Below are positions 1 through 8,016 of a stretch of 64,000 bases of DNA, piece after piece. The stretch covers positions 49,273 through 113,272 of the forward strand of contig NZ_FNAT01000005.1 of NCBI RefSeq assembly GCF_900102015.1, given 5' to 3'. This stretch comes from Limimaricola pyoseonensis. Lineage in GTDB: Bacteria > Pseudomonadota > Alphaproteobacteria > Rhodobacterales > Rhodobacteraceae. How positions within the stretch are numbered: the first letter of the stretch is position 1; each line of letters begins with the position of its first letter. The notes below the pieces were generated by a model. The model was not told where the DNA came from. It worked only from the letters and a program-made list of their open reading frames with translations, and made no database searches. A program made the position numbers and the translations under genes.

Positions 1-76
1 CAAAAACACCTGTAAGAAGGCTCAGATATTTTCCAAACCACTTCAGATGCTTGCTAGGTTTTTTCTGCATAAAATG

Positions 77-166
77 TGGCGGAGCGAGAGGGATTCGAAC
101 CCTCGAGACGGTTTCCCGCCTACACACTTTCCAGGCGTGCGCCTTCGACCACTCGGCCACCGCTCC
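77..166 (-). tRNA. tRNA-Ser (anticodon GGA)
   Basis: Read on the minus strand this is a 90-nt tRNA with an encoded CCA end. The acceptor stem pairs GGAGCGG with the segment before the discriminator G (one G-T pair). The T-loop carries GTTCGAATC, a long variable arm marks the serine class, and the anticodon loop CTGGAAA gives anticodon GGA, reading UCC and UCU. It sits upstream of and divergent to the PerM-like gene. Confidence 0.97.
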
Positions 167-282
167 GTTGCGCGCTGACTAGCGAGAGCGGCGGGGCAAT
201 GCAAGGGGGCCATGGGCAGATTGCGACCCCCGGCGCGCTCGCGCATAGTGTGCGGCATGAAGAGCCAGCCCGACCCGACCCG

Positions 283-1437
283 ATGACCCCCCCGCCCCGT
301 CCCTCGGCCCTGCCCGCCGCCCGCTCCGGCGCGCCCGGCGACCCGAACCGCGTGCAAGCGGTGGCGCTGATCATCATCGCCTTCGCGGTGGTGCTGTTCC
401 TGCTGGTGCAGGCGCGCTTCCTGCTGATCTCGCTGGCCACGGCCATCGTGATCTTCTCGCTGATGAGCGACGCCATCTCCTTCATCGCCCGCGCCCGGAT
501 CGGGCCGGTCGGCATCCCGAACTGGCTCGCCTCGATCACCGCCTTCGTGGCGCTGGCGGCGATCCTGCTGACGCTGACCTCGGTGGTGCTGAACCAGATC
601 AACACCGTGCTGGTCACGACGCTGAGCTATGCCGACCGCGCGCCCGAGGCGATCGCGGCGCTGTTCTCGTGGCTGGGCGAAAGCACGGAGGCCGCGGTGC
701 TCAACTCGCTCAGGACGGTCGAGCTGGGCGGCTACCTGCGCGCCTTCGCGGGCCAGGCCGGCAACCTCATGCAGGGCACGGTGCTGGTGATCCTCTTCGT
801 GGGCTTCCTCTTCGCCGAACGGGTCTGGTTCGCCACCAAGCTCGTCAACTTCACCGGCGACCCGGTCAAGGCCGACCGGGTCGGACGGATCATCGGCTCG
901 ATCATCCGCCGGGTGAACCGCTACCTGCTGGTCAAAACCATCGTTTCGCTGATGACCGGGGTGATGGTCTGGGCGCTGGCCGGTCTGTTCGGGCTCGAGC
1001 TCGCCGTGGCGCTCGGCATCCTGACCTTCATCCTGAACTACATCCCCAACATCGGCTCGATCGTGGCGACGCTGCTGGTGGCGCTGGTGGCCTATGTGCA
1101 ACTCGGCGACGCCCGGATCACGGCGGCGATCTTCGCGATCACCGGCATCATCCAGTTCGTCAACGGCAACGTGCTCGACCCGATGATGATGGGCCGCGCG
1201 CTCAGGCTGTCGAGCTTCGGCATCATCATCTCGCTCGCCTTCTGGGGCGCGGTCTGGGGCATCCCGGGGATGTTCCTGTCGGTTCCGATCACCGTGGCCG
1301 CGATGATCGTCTGCTCCGAGATCCCGGCGCTGCGGCCGGTCGCGATCCTTCTGTCGCGCGAGGGGCTGCCCGAGCCCGAGATCTCGGCGCCGACCGCGGC
1401 GGCGATCGGCCGGGTGCACCGGGCGGTGCGGCGCTAG
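283..1437 (+). CDS. AI-2E family (PerM-type) transporter
   Basis: A 384-residue polytopic inner-membrane protein of the AI-2E transporter/PerM family (PF01594). Members export small solutes or act as antiporters, and the substrate here cannot be read from sequence. Two membrane segments lie at about residues 25-62, one at about 82-105, and a cluster follows from about 165 on. The family-typical LNYIPNIGSI (251-260) and NGNVLDPMMMG (294-304) are present. The open frame continues upstream into the tRNA, so I use the ATG at 283, after which a proline-rich tail precedes the first membrane segment; an in-frame ATG near 199 is the alternative. Its stop overlaps the stop of the convergent mscS gene by two bases. 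Confidence 0.85.
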   Translation: MTPPPRPSALPAARSGAPGDPNRVQAVALIIIAFAVVLFLLVQARFLLISLATAIVIFSLMSDAISFIARARIGPVGIPNWLASITAFVALAAILLTLTSVVLNQINTVLVTTLSYADRAPEAIAALFSWLGESTEAAVLNSLRTVELGGYLRAFAGQAGNLMQGTVLVILFVGFLFAERVWFATKLVNFTGDPVKADRVGRIIGSIIRRVNRYLLVKTIVSLMTGVMVWALAGLFGLELAVALGILTFILNYIPNIGSIVATLLVALVAYVQLGDARITAAIFAITGIIQFVNGNVLDPMMMGRALRLSSFGIIISLAFWGAVWGIPGMFLSVPITVAAMIVCSEIPALRPVAILLSREGLPEPEISAPTAAAIGRVHRAVRR

Positions 1438-4052
1438 CCCTCGCCGTCGCCCTCGCCGCCCGCCGCCCGCCATGCCCCGGCGTTCTTGAGCCACAGGTCG
1501 CGCTGCGGATAGGGCACCTTGATCCCCGCCGCGCGGAAGCGCTGCGCGATCTCGTGGTTCATCTCGGACTGCACCACCACGACGAAGTTGATGTCGCGCA
1601 GGATCGCCCGGATCTCGAACTCGTAGCCCTCCGGGCCGAAGCTGCGGAACAGCACCGCCGGCTCGGGATTGGCGAGCACCAGCGGATGGCTCTCGGCGAT
1701 GTCCTGCAGGATGTCGTGCACCTGGCCGAGATCGCTGGTGAAATCCACGCGTACCGGCACGATCACCCGCCCGACCGAGTTGCCGCGGGTCCAGTTGGTG
1801 ACCTGGTTCGAGACCAGGTCGGCATTGGGCACGATCACGTCGGTGCGGTCGAAGGTCTCGATCCGGGTCGAGCGCACCGAGATGTCGCGCACGTAGCCCG
1901 ACTGGCCACCGACCTCGATCCAGTCGCCCTCCGAGATCGGCCGCTCGATCAGCAGGATGATGCCCGAGACGAAGTTCGACACGATGTTCTGCAGGCCGAA
2001 ACCGATGCCGACCGAGAGCGCACCGGCGACGATGGCGAGGTTCGACAGGTCGAGCCCGGCCGAGGTGATGGCGAGGATCGCCGCGGTGGTGATGCCGATA
2101 TAGCCGAAGCCCACCGCGATGGCGTTCTGGCCGCCGAGATCGAGCCGCGTGCGCGGCAGCACGACCGAGCGCAGCGCCCGCTGGATCATCCGCGTCAGCG
2201 CGTAGCCCACGGTGAAGACGAGGAACAGCCACAGCAGGTCGGTCGGCTGCAGCCGCGTCTCGCCGAAGGAATAGCCCTCGCGGAAGCGGGTCCAGATCTC
2301 GGCCAGGTCCTCGGGCCGGGCGCCCCAGATCAGCGCCCCGAGCGGCAGCGCCGCGAGGATCAGCACCAGCCCCAGGAGCACCGGCACCAGCGCCGCGCGG
2401 GCCCGGTCCTCGGAGCCGGTGGCGAAGGTCCAGATGTCGAAGGCGAGGCGCTGCAGGATCACCAGCACGCCGATCAGGAACATGGTCTGCACCGCCGGGA
2501 TCAGGAGCGCGTCCGACAGCGCCGCGTAGCCCAGCACCGACAGGAGCGGCGCGATCACGGCCACGACCATCGCCACCTTGCCCAGCACCGACAAAAGGCC
2601 CTGGCGCAGGCTGGTGCTGTCGCGGCGCGGCAGCTCGGCGGCGAGCGGCGCGTCGGCCGCGGGCGCGGCCGTGCCGTCGCGGGTGACGCCCGCGAGCGTG
2701 CGGCCGAGCAGGAAGAGCGGCGCCGCCACCACCACCTGCATCGGCAGCGACAGTGCGGCCAGCGCGGTGGCCGGTGCGTCGCCCGACGAGATCAGCGCCG
2801 CGAGCATCTGCATCGCGGCGAGCGACCAGCCCAGCACCATCAGCTCGGCCCGGGCGCGGGTCTGCCGCGCCGGCGCGATGCCGGCGATCGGCTGCGCCGC
2901 CTCCGGCCCGAAGAACTGCCCCGCCATCCAGCGCGCCAGCAGCACCGACAGGCCCGCCAGCGGCAATGTCTGCAACAGCGCCGAGACCCGGCGCCCGTCG
3001 AGCCCGGTCAGGTCGAGCCCGCGCGCCACCAGCACCAGCCCGGCGAAGGGCAGAAGGAACTGGCCCAGAGAGACGCCGAAGGCCATCGCCCGCGCGCCGA
3101 GCCGGTCGGCCTCGAGCACGCGCCGGCGCAGCTGCCGGGCCCAGAAGCCGGCGCGCATCATCAGCCCGCCGGCGAGCCCCAGGAACAGCACCTCGGCCAG
3201 CCGGGCGCGCAGCACGTCCTGCCGGGCGGCCGCGCTCCAGCCGGCCCAGAGATCGGCCCGCAGCGCGGCGAGGCGGTCGAACAGCACGCCCGCCGCCTCG
3301 GGCCAATGCGCGGGGTTGAGCGGGGTCGGCCCGCGATTGCCGAGCGCGCGGCCGCGTCGTTCGCGGATCAGCCGGTCGATCTCGCGGATCAGGCCGTCGG
3401 CATGGGCATAGGCCTCGTCGGCCAGCCGCACCGGCGCGCGCAGCCGGGTCAGCTGCGCGCTCAGCGCGGCGCGACGCTCGGCGATCGAGGCGTCCTCCTC
3501 ACCGTCCTCGGGCGGCGGGCCGAGGGCCGCGATCTGCGCCTCGACGGTGGAGATGCGCGCGGCGTTGGCGCCGCGGGCGCGCTGGAACCTGTCGCGCCAG
3601 ATCACCAGCTCCTCGCGCAGCCTCTGCATCGCGAAATCGGAGCCGCTGCCGCGCTCCGACAGCGCCTCGCTGCGCGCGGCGGTGCGCTCCCAGCGGGCCC
3701 AGTCCAGGCCCTCCTGCTCCAGCGCCTGCGACAGCGGTGCCGTGCCGGGCAGATCGCCCGGCCGGTAGGGGCCATAGGCCTCGGCCGGGGTAAGCCGCGG
3801 CGCGGGTTCCGGCTCGGGTTCAGCCTCAGGCTCGGGCGCGGCGTCCTCGGCGGGCTGGGCCTCGGCCTCGCCCTCCGCCCCCTGCTCCGCCGCCGGCTCG
3901 GTCTCCTGCTCGGCCGGGGCGTCGAACAGCCCGCCCGGCGCGGGGGCGATGCCCTGCGCCGCGGCCAGGCCGGCCCAGCCCAAAAGCACGAGCCAGAGCG
4001 CGAGGCGCCCGGCGCGCGAGACGGCGCGGCCCGCCCGGGCCCGCCCCGTCAT
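1434..4052 (-). CDS. large MscS-family mechanosensitive channel with DUF3772-like N-terminus
   Basis: An 872-residue small-conductance mechanosensitive channel of the long type, expected to release solutes on hypo-osmotic shock. Residues 1-33 form a signal peptide ending AAAQ. Residues 40-87 are a Glu/Pro/Ala-rich acidic linker, followed by a periplasmic domain of the DUF3772 type and about ten membrane segments. The pore helix and MscS beta domain begin near residue 682 (GIGFGLQNIVSNF, then IERPISEGDWIEVGG). The start ATG overlaps the cysK stop as ATGA, so the two are co-translated. It is the last gene of the minus-strand block that begins with phr. Confidence 0.88.
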   Translation of the reverse strand: MTGRARAGRAVSRAGRLALWLVLLGWAGLAAAQGIAPAPGGLFDAPAEQETEPAAEQGAEGEAEAQPAEDAAPEPEAEPEPEPAPRLTPAEAYGPYRPGDLPGTAPLSQALEQEGLDWARWERTAARSEALSERGSGSDFAMQRLREELVIWRDRFQRARGANAARISTVEAQIAALGPPPEDGEEDASIAERRAALSAQLTRLRAPVRLADEAYAHADGLIREIDRLIRERRGRALGNRGPTPLNPAHWPEAAGVLFDRLAALRADLWAGWSAAARQDVLRARLAEVLFLGLAGGLMMRAGFWARQLRRRVLEADRLGARAMAFGVSLGQFLLPFAGLVLVARGLDLTGLDGRRVSALLQTLPLAGLSVLLARWMAGQFFGPEAAQPIAGIAPARQTRARAELMVLGWSLAAMQMLAALISSGDAPATALAALSLPMQVVVAAPLFLLGRTLAGVTRDGTAAPAADAPLAAELPRRDSTSLRQGLLSVLGKVAMVVAVIAPLLSVLGYAALSDALLIPAVQTMFLIGVLVILQRLAFDIWTFATGSEDRARAALVPVLLGLVLILAALPLGALIWGARPEDLAEIWTRFREGYSFGETRLQPTDLLWLFLVFTVGYALTRMIQRALRSVVLPRTRLDLGGQNAIAVGFGYIGITTAAILAITSAGLDLSNLAIVAGALSVGIGFGLQNIVSNFVSGIILLIERPISEGDWIEVGGQSGYVRDISVRSTRIETFDRTDVIVPNADLVSNQVTNWTRGNSVGRVIVPVRVDFTSDLGQVHDILQDIAESHPLVLANPEPAVLFRSFGPEGYEFEIRAILRDINFVVVVQSEMNHEIAQRFRAAGIKVPYPQRDLWLKNAGAWRAAGGEGDGEG

Positions 4053-5083
4053 GCGTCCTCGAAGACGCCCGGGATCGAGGAGGGCCCGCGGTCGAGCCAG
4101 CCCGGCACCGGCAGCCCCTTGGTCTTCAGGAAGTCCGGGTTGAACAGCTTCGACTGGTAGCGATTGCCGTAGTCGCACAGGATCGTCACGATGGTGTGGC
4201 CCGGCCCCAGCTCGCGCGCCAGGCGGATCGCGCCGGCGATGTTGATGCCCGACGATCCGCCGAGGCACAGCCCCTCCTGCTTCAGGAGGTCGAACACGAT
4301 CGGCAGCGCCTCGCTGTCGGGGATCTTGTAGCTGAAATCGGGGGTGAAGCCCTCGAGATTGGCGGTGATCCGCCCCTGCCCGATGCCCTCGGTGATCGAA
4401 TCGCCCTCGGATTTCAGCTCGCCCGTGGTGTAGAAGATGTGCAGCGCCGCGCCCTCGGGGTCGGCGAGGCCGATCTTCACGCCCTTGGGCTGCAGCGCCT
4501 CGGCGACGCCGGCGAGCGTACCGCCCGAACCCACCGCGCAGATGAAGCCGTCCACCTTGCCGCCGGTCTGCTCCCAGATCTCGGGGCCGGTGCTCTCGAC
4601 ATGCGCCTGCCGGTTCGCGACGTTGTCGAACTGGTTGGCCCAGATCACGCCCTCGGGCGTGGTCTTGGCCAGCTCCTCGGCCAGCCGGCCGGAGTAGCGC
4701 ACGTAGTTGTTGGGGTTGCGGTAGGGCGCGGCGGGCACCTGCACCAGCTCGGCCCCGGCGAGCCGCAGCATGTCCTTCTTTTCCTGGCTCTGGGTCTCGG
4801 GGATCACGATCACCGTCTTGAAGCCCATCGAGGCGCCGACCAGCGCCAGGCCGATGCCGGTGTTGCCGGCGGTGCCCTCGACGATGGTGCCGCCGGGCTT
4901 GAGCTGGCCCTTGGCGATGGCGTCGCGGATGATCCACAGCGCGGCGCGGTCCTTGACCGACTGGCCGGGGTTCAGGAACTCCGCCTTGCCCAGGATCTCG
5001 CAGCCAGTCGCCTCGGAGGCGGCGCGCAGCCGGATCAGGGGGGTGTTGCCGACGGCGGCGGCGAGATCGGATTTGATGTCCAT
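4049..5083 (-). CDS. cysK: cysteine synthase A (O-acetylserine sulfhydrylase)
   Basis: A 344-residue PLP enzyme that makes cysteine from O-acetylserine and sulfide in the cytoplasm. The PLP lysine is Lys44 in NPGQSVKDRAA, and the phosphate/substrate loop EGTAGNTGIG lies near residue 70. The chosen ATG at 5083 follows a good ribosome site (AGGAAAGG); an upstream in-frame ATG has none. In Rhodobacter sphaeroides cysK lies beside trgAB and contributes to high-level tellurite resistance, and the same neighbours occur here. The length is slightly above the usual 310-330 because of a C-terminal extension ending in a proline/glycine-rich tail. Confidence 0.95.
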   Translation of the reverse strand: MDIKSDLAAAVGNTPLIRLRAASEATGCEILGKAEFLNPGQSVKDRAALWIIRDAIAKGQLKPGGTIVEGTAGNTGIGLALVGASMGFKTVIVIPETQSQEKKDMLRLAGAELVQVPAAPYRNPNNYVRYSGRLAEELAKTTPEGVIWANQFDNVANRQAHVESTGPEIWEQTGGKVDGFICAVGSGGTLAGVAEALQPKGVKIGLADPEGAALHIFYTTGELKSEGDSITEGIGQGRITANLEGFTPDFSYKIPDSEALPIVFDLLKQEGLCLGGSSGINIAGAIRLARELGPGHTIVTILCDYGNRYQSKLFNPDFLKTKGLPVPGWLDRGPSSIPGVFEDA

Positions 5084-5135
5084 GGGGCGGCCTTTCCTCG
5101 TGTCGTCCAAGCCATAGGCAGCGCGGGCCCGGAAC

Positions 5136-6278
5136 TCAAGCGACCGGGATCTCGGCCTCGGCGCGCAGCCGCGCACGGTTGGCGTGCAGCCAGTAGAGCA
5201 TCGCGATCAGCGGCAGCGCGTCGATCTCGCCCGCGCCGATCATCTCGAGCGCGAGATCGAGCGCGACCACGTGCAGCCGCAGGTCCTCGTGCTCGGCCTC
5301 GAGCCCGCCGGCCCAGGGGCCCTGCTGCGGCAGCTCCGCGACGGCGAGGAAGCAGTGGAAGAAGTCGGTGCTCGAGCCCGGCGAGGGATAGCCCGAAAAG
5401 ATCGGCTCGAGCCGCGACAGCACCAGCCCGGCCTCCTCCCGGCCCTCGCGCCTTCCGGCCTCGATCGGGGTCTCGCCGGCATCGACGATGCCGGCCACCG
5501 GCTCCAGGATCCAGGGGTTGCGCGAGCCGCGCCGCGCCGGTCCGGCGCGGAACTGCTCGACCAGGAGCACCCGGTCGCGCGCCGGGTCGTAGGCCAGCAC
5601 CAGCGCAGCATCGATGCCCACCAGCACCTCGCGCCGCAGATCCGCGTTCTCGCCGCCGTCGAAGCGGTGATGCGACATCCGCATCTGCGCCAGCCGGAAG
5701 AACCCGCCCGACAGCGCCGCCGCCGGCTCGAGCCGCCACTGCCCCGGCAGCGGGTCGTGGCGCAGCCGGGCCGGGGCCGGCGTGCTGGCCGCGCGCAGCC
5801 GCGCGGCGGCGCGGCTGCGCATCATCGGCATCTGCCGCGCCGTGTCGTCCGGCCCCGGCACCGGGTCGAGCGACAGGATCTCCTCGGCCACCAGCGCCGC
5901 CATCGCGCCGTCGCGCCGCGCCCACTCCTCGACGTCCCATGCCCCTTCGGCCCGGCCGCGCGCCCGCCAGCTCAGCGCCGCGCGCCCCGCCTGCGCCCCG
6001 CTTTCGACCACGACCTCGCAGGGCTCGAGCCCGAGCGCCGTGCCATAGGCGCCGATCCGGGCCGCAAGGTCCGGCTCCGGGTCGGGCAGCAGCAGGCCCT
6101 CCACCGCCTCCCCCGGCGCGGCCACGAGCAGCGGCGGCGCGCCCTCGTCGCCCGACGCCGCGCATCGCAGCCCGTGCCCCGACAGCCACGCCGCGCGGGC
6201 GTCATCGGGCATCGCGCCGAAGGCCGCGCGCAGCGGCGGATGGGCGAGCGGGCCGTAGAGGAAGACCGGACGGCTCAC
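5136..6278 (-). CDS. trgB: NUDIX tellurite-resistance protein TrgB
   Basis: A 380-residue two-domain protein. The N-terminal part begins VFLYGPL and resembles the gamma-glutamylcyclotransferase/AIG2 fold. The C-terminal part is an ADP-ribose pyrophosphatase-type Nudix hydrolase with a complete Nudix box: G263, E269 and REGREEAGL at 277-285. Such enzymes hydrolyse ADP-ribose and related nucleotide sugars. The start is GTG, overlapping the trgA stop as GTGA. Identification as TrgB rests on the domain layout plus the trgA and cysK neighbours, as described in R. sphaeroides. How the Nudix activity contributes to tellurite resistance is not settled. Confidence 0.88.
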   Translation of the reverse strand: MSRPVFLYGPLAHPPLRAAFGAMPDDARAAWLSGHGLRCAASGDEGAPPLLVAAPGEAVEGLLLPDPEPDLAARIGAYGTALGLEPCEVVVESGAQAGRAALSWRARGRAEGAWDVEEWARRDGAMAALVAEEILSLDPVPGPDDTARQMPMMRSRAAARLRAASTPAPARLRHDPLPGQWRLEPAAALSGGFFRLAQMRMSHHRFDGGENADLRREVLVGIDAALVLAYDPARDRVLLVEQFRAGPARRGSRNPWILEPVAGIVDAGETPIEAGRREGREEAGLVLSRLEPIFSGYPSPGSSTDFFHCFLAVAELPQQGPWAGGLEAEHEDLRLHVVALDLALEMIGAGEIDALPLIAMLYWLHANRARLRAEAEIPVA

Positions 6279-6715
6279 GAGGCGCGCCGCGAGACCAGCT
6301 CGACCATCGTGCCGATCAGCGCGCCGCCCAGGATCAGCAGCATCGCCATCGACGGCGTGGCGAGCTTGACGGCGTTGAGCACCGTGAACTCGATCAGCGT
6401 CTCGACCGCCTCCATCGGGTCGCGCAGGTTCAGCCGCATCGACAGCCGCAGCACATGCAGCAGGCCATGCAGCACCAGCACCAGAGCCAGCCCCAGTATC
6501 GTCGCCGTCAGGCCGTTGCTCGCCCCCATCCGCAGCCCGCCCCCGACCCGGCGGCCGACGAAGAACCAGCCGATCAGCAGGCCGATCCCGGCGTTGATCT
6601 CGGGGATGCGCCCCGCGGGCAGCTCCCCGTGCAGCAGCCGCAGGCCGACCAGCGAGGCGAGATAGGCCAGCGCGGCGAAGAGCAGCGCGGCGCTGAGCTT
6701 GGAGGCGGTGGGCAT
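6275..6715 (-). CDS. trgA: TrgA family membrane protein (tellurite resistance)
   Basis: A 146-residue protein with four predicted membrane segments, at about 7-26, 40-55, 68-92 and 120-140. It is an inner-membrane partner of TrgB, and the R. sphaeroides trgAB pair was identified by its role in tellurite resistance. The ATG at 6715 follows a purine-rich GGGAGAGA site. It lies only 16 bp after the cfa stop and overlaps trgB as GTGA, so cfa-trgA-trgB-cysK-mscS can be one transcript. The biochemical function of TrgA is unknown. Confidence 0.85.
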   Translation of the reverse strand: MPTASKLSAALLFAALAYLASLVGLRLLHGELPAGRIPEINAGIGLLIGWFFVGRRVGGGLRMGASNGLTATILGLALVLVLHGLLHVLRLSMRLNLRDPMEAVETLIEFTVLNAVKLATPSMAMLLILGGALIGTMVELVSRRAS

Positions 6716-6731
6716 CGAGGTCTCTCCCAGG

Positions 6732-7940
6732 TCAGGCGGGGCGCGTCACGGTGAACTGCGCGACGTCGCAATTGCCCCCCCGGAACGTCCCGGCGCAGGC
6801 GCAAAGATAGAAGTTCCACATGCGGCGGAACCGGTCGTCGAAGCCGAGACGGGTTACCTCGTCCCAGCGCGCGTTGAAGGTCTCGTGCCACTGGCGCAGC
6901 GTGCGCGAATAGCTTTCGCCGAAGGTGACGGAGCCGGCGAAACGCAGCCCGGCCGTCTCCGTCAGCGCGCGCAGCACCGAGGGGCTGGGCAGCATCCCGC
7001 CCGGAAAGATGTATTTCTGAATGAAATCCACCCCCTTGCGATACTGCGCGAAGCGATGGTCTGGCAAGGTGATGATCTGCAATGTCGCGTTGCGGCCGGG
7101 GGCGAGGCAGTCGCGCACCCGGTCGAAGAAGACCGGCCAGTAGCGTTCGCCCACCGCCTCGAACATCTCGATCGAGGCGATGCCGTCGTAGCGGCCGCGC
7201 TCGTCGCGGTAGTCCTGCAGCTTCAATGTCACCCGCTCCGAAAGCCCGGCCTTCGCGATGCGGCGCTGCGCGTAGTCGAACTGCTCGCGGCTGATGGTCA
7301 GCCCGGTGACGCGCAGCCCGCGCTCGCGCGCCGCGTATTCGGCAAAGCCCCCCCAGCCGCAGCCGATCTCGAGCACGTGGTCGTCCGGCCGCACCGCCAT
7401 CGCGTCGATCAGGCTTTCGTACTTGCGGCGCTGCGCCGCCTCGAGGCTCTGCTGGCCGCCGTCGAACAGCGCCGAGGAATAGGTCATCGTCTCGTCGAGC
7501 CAGAGCCGGTAGAACTCGTTGCCCAGATCGTAGTGGTAGCTGATGTTGCGGCGGGCCTGGCGCCGGGTGTTGGAATGCAGCCAGAAACGCAGCTTCTCGT
7601 AGGCGCGCACCAGCCCCTGCCCGGGAAAGCCGTCGAAGAGCTGGTCGGCGTCGTCATGGATCAGGTCCATGAAGGCCATCAGGTCGGGCGTCGACCACCA
7701 GCCTTCCATGTAGGCCTCCGAAAAGCCCAGATCGCCCTCGCGGATCAGCCGGGCGAAGGCGTCGGGGTGGTGGACCTCGACGGCCGCGACATAGCCCGGC
7801 GCGGCCCCCTCGCCGCGAAACACGCGGCCGTCCGGCAGGGTGATGTCGAGCCGGCCGCGCGGGATCGACCGCACGGCGTCGAAGACCTGCGGAAAATAGC
7901 GCGGCAGATCACTCTGGCCCTCGGTGCCGGTGAGGATCAT
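6732..7940 (-). CDS. cfa: cyclopropane-fatty-acyl-phospholipid synthase family methyltransferase
   Basis: A 402-residue SAM-dependent enzyme that adds a methylene group to, or otherwise modifies, unsaturated acyl chains of membrane phospholipids. The SAM-binding motif EIGCGWGGF is at 191-199, and the family-typical NISYHYDLGNEFYRLWLD precedes it. The start at 7940 is preceded by GGGAGG; an ATG 15 bp upstream lies inside that ribosome site and is rejected. It follows phr by 76 bp on the same strand. In R. sphaeroides phrA and cfaA are neighbours in the sigma-E singlet-oxygen regulon, and the same pairing suggests shared control here (inference). Confidence 0.9.
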   Translation of the reverse strand: MILTGTEGQSDLPRYFPQVFDAVRSIPRGRLDITLPDGRVFRGEGAAPGYVAAVEVHHPDAFARLIREGDLGFSEAYMEGWWSTPDLMAFMDLIHDDADQLFDGFPGQGLVRAYEKLRFWLHSNTRRQARRNISYHYDLGNEFYRLWLDETMTYSSALFDGGQQSLEAAQRRKYESLIDAMAVRPDDHVLEIGCGWGGFAEYAARERGLRVTGLTISREQFDYAQRRIAKAGLSERVTLKLQDYRDERGRYDGIASIEMFEAVGERYWPVFFDRVRDCLAPGRNATLQIITLPDHRFAQYRKGVDFIQKYIFPGGMLPSPSVLRALTETAGLRFAGSVTFGESYSRTLRQWHETFNARWDEVTRLGFDDRFRRMWNFYLCACAGTFRGGNCDVAQFTVTRPA

Positions 7941-8016
7941 GGTTGTGCCTCCCACTCGCTGCCGTTGACCAGCTTACTCGACGTTATGGCATTGTCACGG
8001 CTTCAGGCGCGCAAGT

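Noticed and set aside
43-3306. A long minus-strand frame through the tRNA-Ser and PerM-like gene
   Set aside because: It crosses a tRNA, is antisense to the PerM gene with its family motifs, and is out of frame with the real MscS gene.
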